Assembly (NCBI GenBank): GCA_002360535.1
Contig: DEQR01000069.1
Location: 31,770-54,903 of the forward strand
DNA from: Thiobacillus sp. UBA3361
Lineage (GTDB): Bacteria > Pseudomonadota > Gammaproteobacteria > Burkholderiales > Thiobacillaceae
Direction of reading: 5' to 3'
Length of the DNA: 23,134 nucleotides
The notes beneath the pieces were generated by a model. That model was given only the letters and a program-made list of their open reading frames with translations. It was not told the DNA's origin and did not search any database. The stretch's first letter is position 1, and every line of letters begins with the position of its first letter. The position numbers and the translations under genes were made by a program. Of the stretch, positions 22,770-23,134 are shown one piece after another.

Positions 22770-23132
22770 TTACATGGCGGGCGGGTTCCAGCCGGACATG
22801 CCGGACATGCCACCCATGCCGCCCATACCCTGCATGCCTTGCATGCCGGACATGCCGCCCATGCCGGACATGCCGCTCATACCGCCCATGCCGGACATCC
22901 CGGACATCCCGGACATGCCACCCATGCCGCTCATCCCCGACATGCCGCTCATCCCCGACATGCCACCCATGCCGGACATGCCGGTCATACCGCCCATGCC
23001 GGACATACCGGACATGCAACCCATGGCGCCCATGCCGGACATACCACCCATGCCGGACATCCCCGACATGCCGCCCATACCCACCATCCCTTCCATGCCG
23101 ACCATTCCGCCCCTTCCCGACCTCCCCCCCAT
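22770..23132 (-). CDS. Met-X-Gly tripeptide-repeat protein (N-terminus at or beyond window edge)
   Basis: At least 120 residues, of which 105 are 35 consecutive tripeptides of the form Met-x-Gly (x is mostly Ser or Gly, with a few Val, Gln, Glu, Thr). The only breaks are MGA and MGC near the middle. It starts MGGRSGRGG and ends WNPPAM. The frame is supported by codon variation between repeats: Gly uses GGC, GGT and GGG, and Ser uses TCC, TCG and AGC, while Met and the protein pattern stay fixed. No signal peptide is visible, so the true start may lie outside the window. With Gly at every third residue and a Met next to it, a collagen-like or polyglycine-II fold and Cu/Ag binding are both conceivable. 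Function unknown. Confidence 0.65.
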   Translation of the reverse strand: MGGRSGRGGMVGMEGMVGMGGMSGMSGMGGMSGMGAMGCMSGMSGMGGMTGMSGMGGMSGMSGMSGMSGMGGMSGMSGMSGMGGMSGMSGMGGMSGMQGMQGMGGMGGMSGMSGWNPPAM

Positions 23133-23134
23133 GC

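Noticed and set aside
22636..23019. Alternative minus-strand frame through the repeat tract, rich in His, Arg and Val
   Set aside because: Differences between repeats are mostly silent in the Met-Gly frame but change amino acids in this one, so the Met-Gly frame is the coding one.
22780..23134. Tandem repeat tract considered as a CRISPR array or non-coding satellite
   Set aside because: The repeat unit is 9 nt with no spacers, and variation follows codon positions, so it is a protein repeat.

Overview
The window is about 23 kb of high-GC DNA with almost no non-coding space, typical of a Gram-negative proteobacterium. The lipoproteins, Tat substrate, outer-membrane barrel, coaBC-dut pair, prfC, small GC-rich palindromic repeats and multihaem cytochromes together suggest a betaproteobacterium (Rhodocyclaceae/Nitrosomonadales-like). 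That placement is inference from gene content; no rRNA or tRNA gene was seen.

Left block (about 71-8440): a minus-strand operon encodes, in transcription order, a divergent ThDP-dependent transketolase/phosphoketolase-like enzyme, a DUF1537-type sugar-acid kinase, and the three glycolate oxidase subunits GlcD, GlcE and GlcF. The glc genes overlap by ATGA junctions. An IclR-family regulator is transcribed divergently across an AT-rich spacer that carries repeated ATAATG motifs. Joining glycolate oxidation to a ThDP carboligase/ketolase-like enzyme and a sugar-acid kinase suggests an uncharacterised C2-to-C3/C4 assimilation route. GlcE and GlcF each carry short palindromic repeats inserted in frame, and a further copy lies between the first two genes.

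Middle block (8476-15920): plus-strand coaBC and dut are followed by four compactly spaced genes for exported or membrane-anchored proteins: a lipoprotein, an M48 metalloprotease with a TPR-like tail, a second lipoprotein and a membrane-anchored retropepsin-like protease. Convergent prfC (release factor 3) follows, then an outer-membrane beta-barrel protein with weak PagL resemblance, and a convergent rhodanese.

Right block (16037-23134, all minus strand): a respiratory gene set. In transcription order it encodes a Met-X-Gly tripeptide-repeat protein (cut by or starting at the window edge), a 44-residue single-helix membrane protein, a pentahaem c-type cytochrome, a Tat-exported DMSO-reductase-family molybdoenzyme, a four-cluster ferredoxin-like subunit, a TorD-type chaperone, a monohaem cytochrome c and a multi-cluster Fe-S protein with a C-terminal zinc-ribbon-like segment. 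No DmsC-type membrane anchor is present. The multihaem cytochrome probably replaces it as electron partner. The catalytic subunit has His in place of the third Cys of the usual FeS-binding motif. The substrate cannot be told from sequence. This cluster, with its repeat protein and tiny membrane protein, and the glycolate/ThDP/kinase operon are the two best candidates for undescribed systems.
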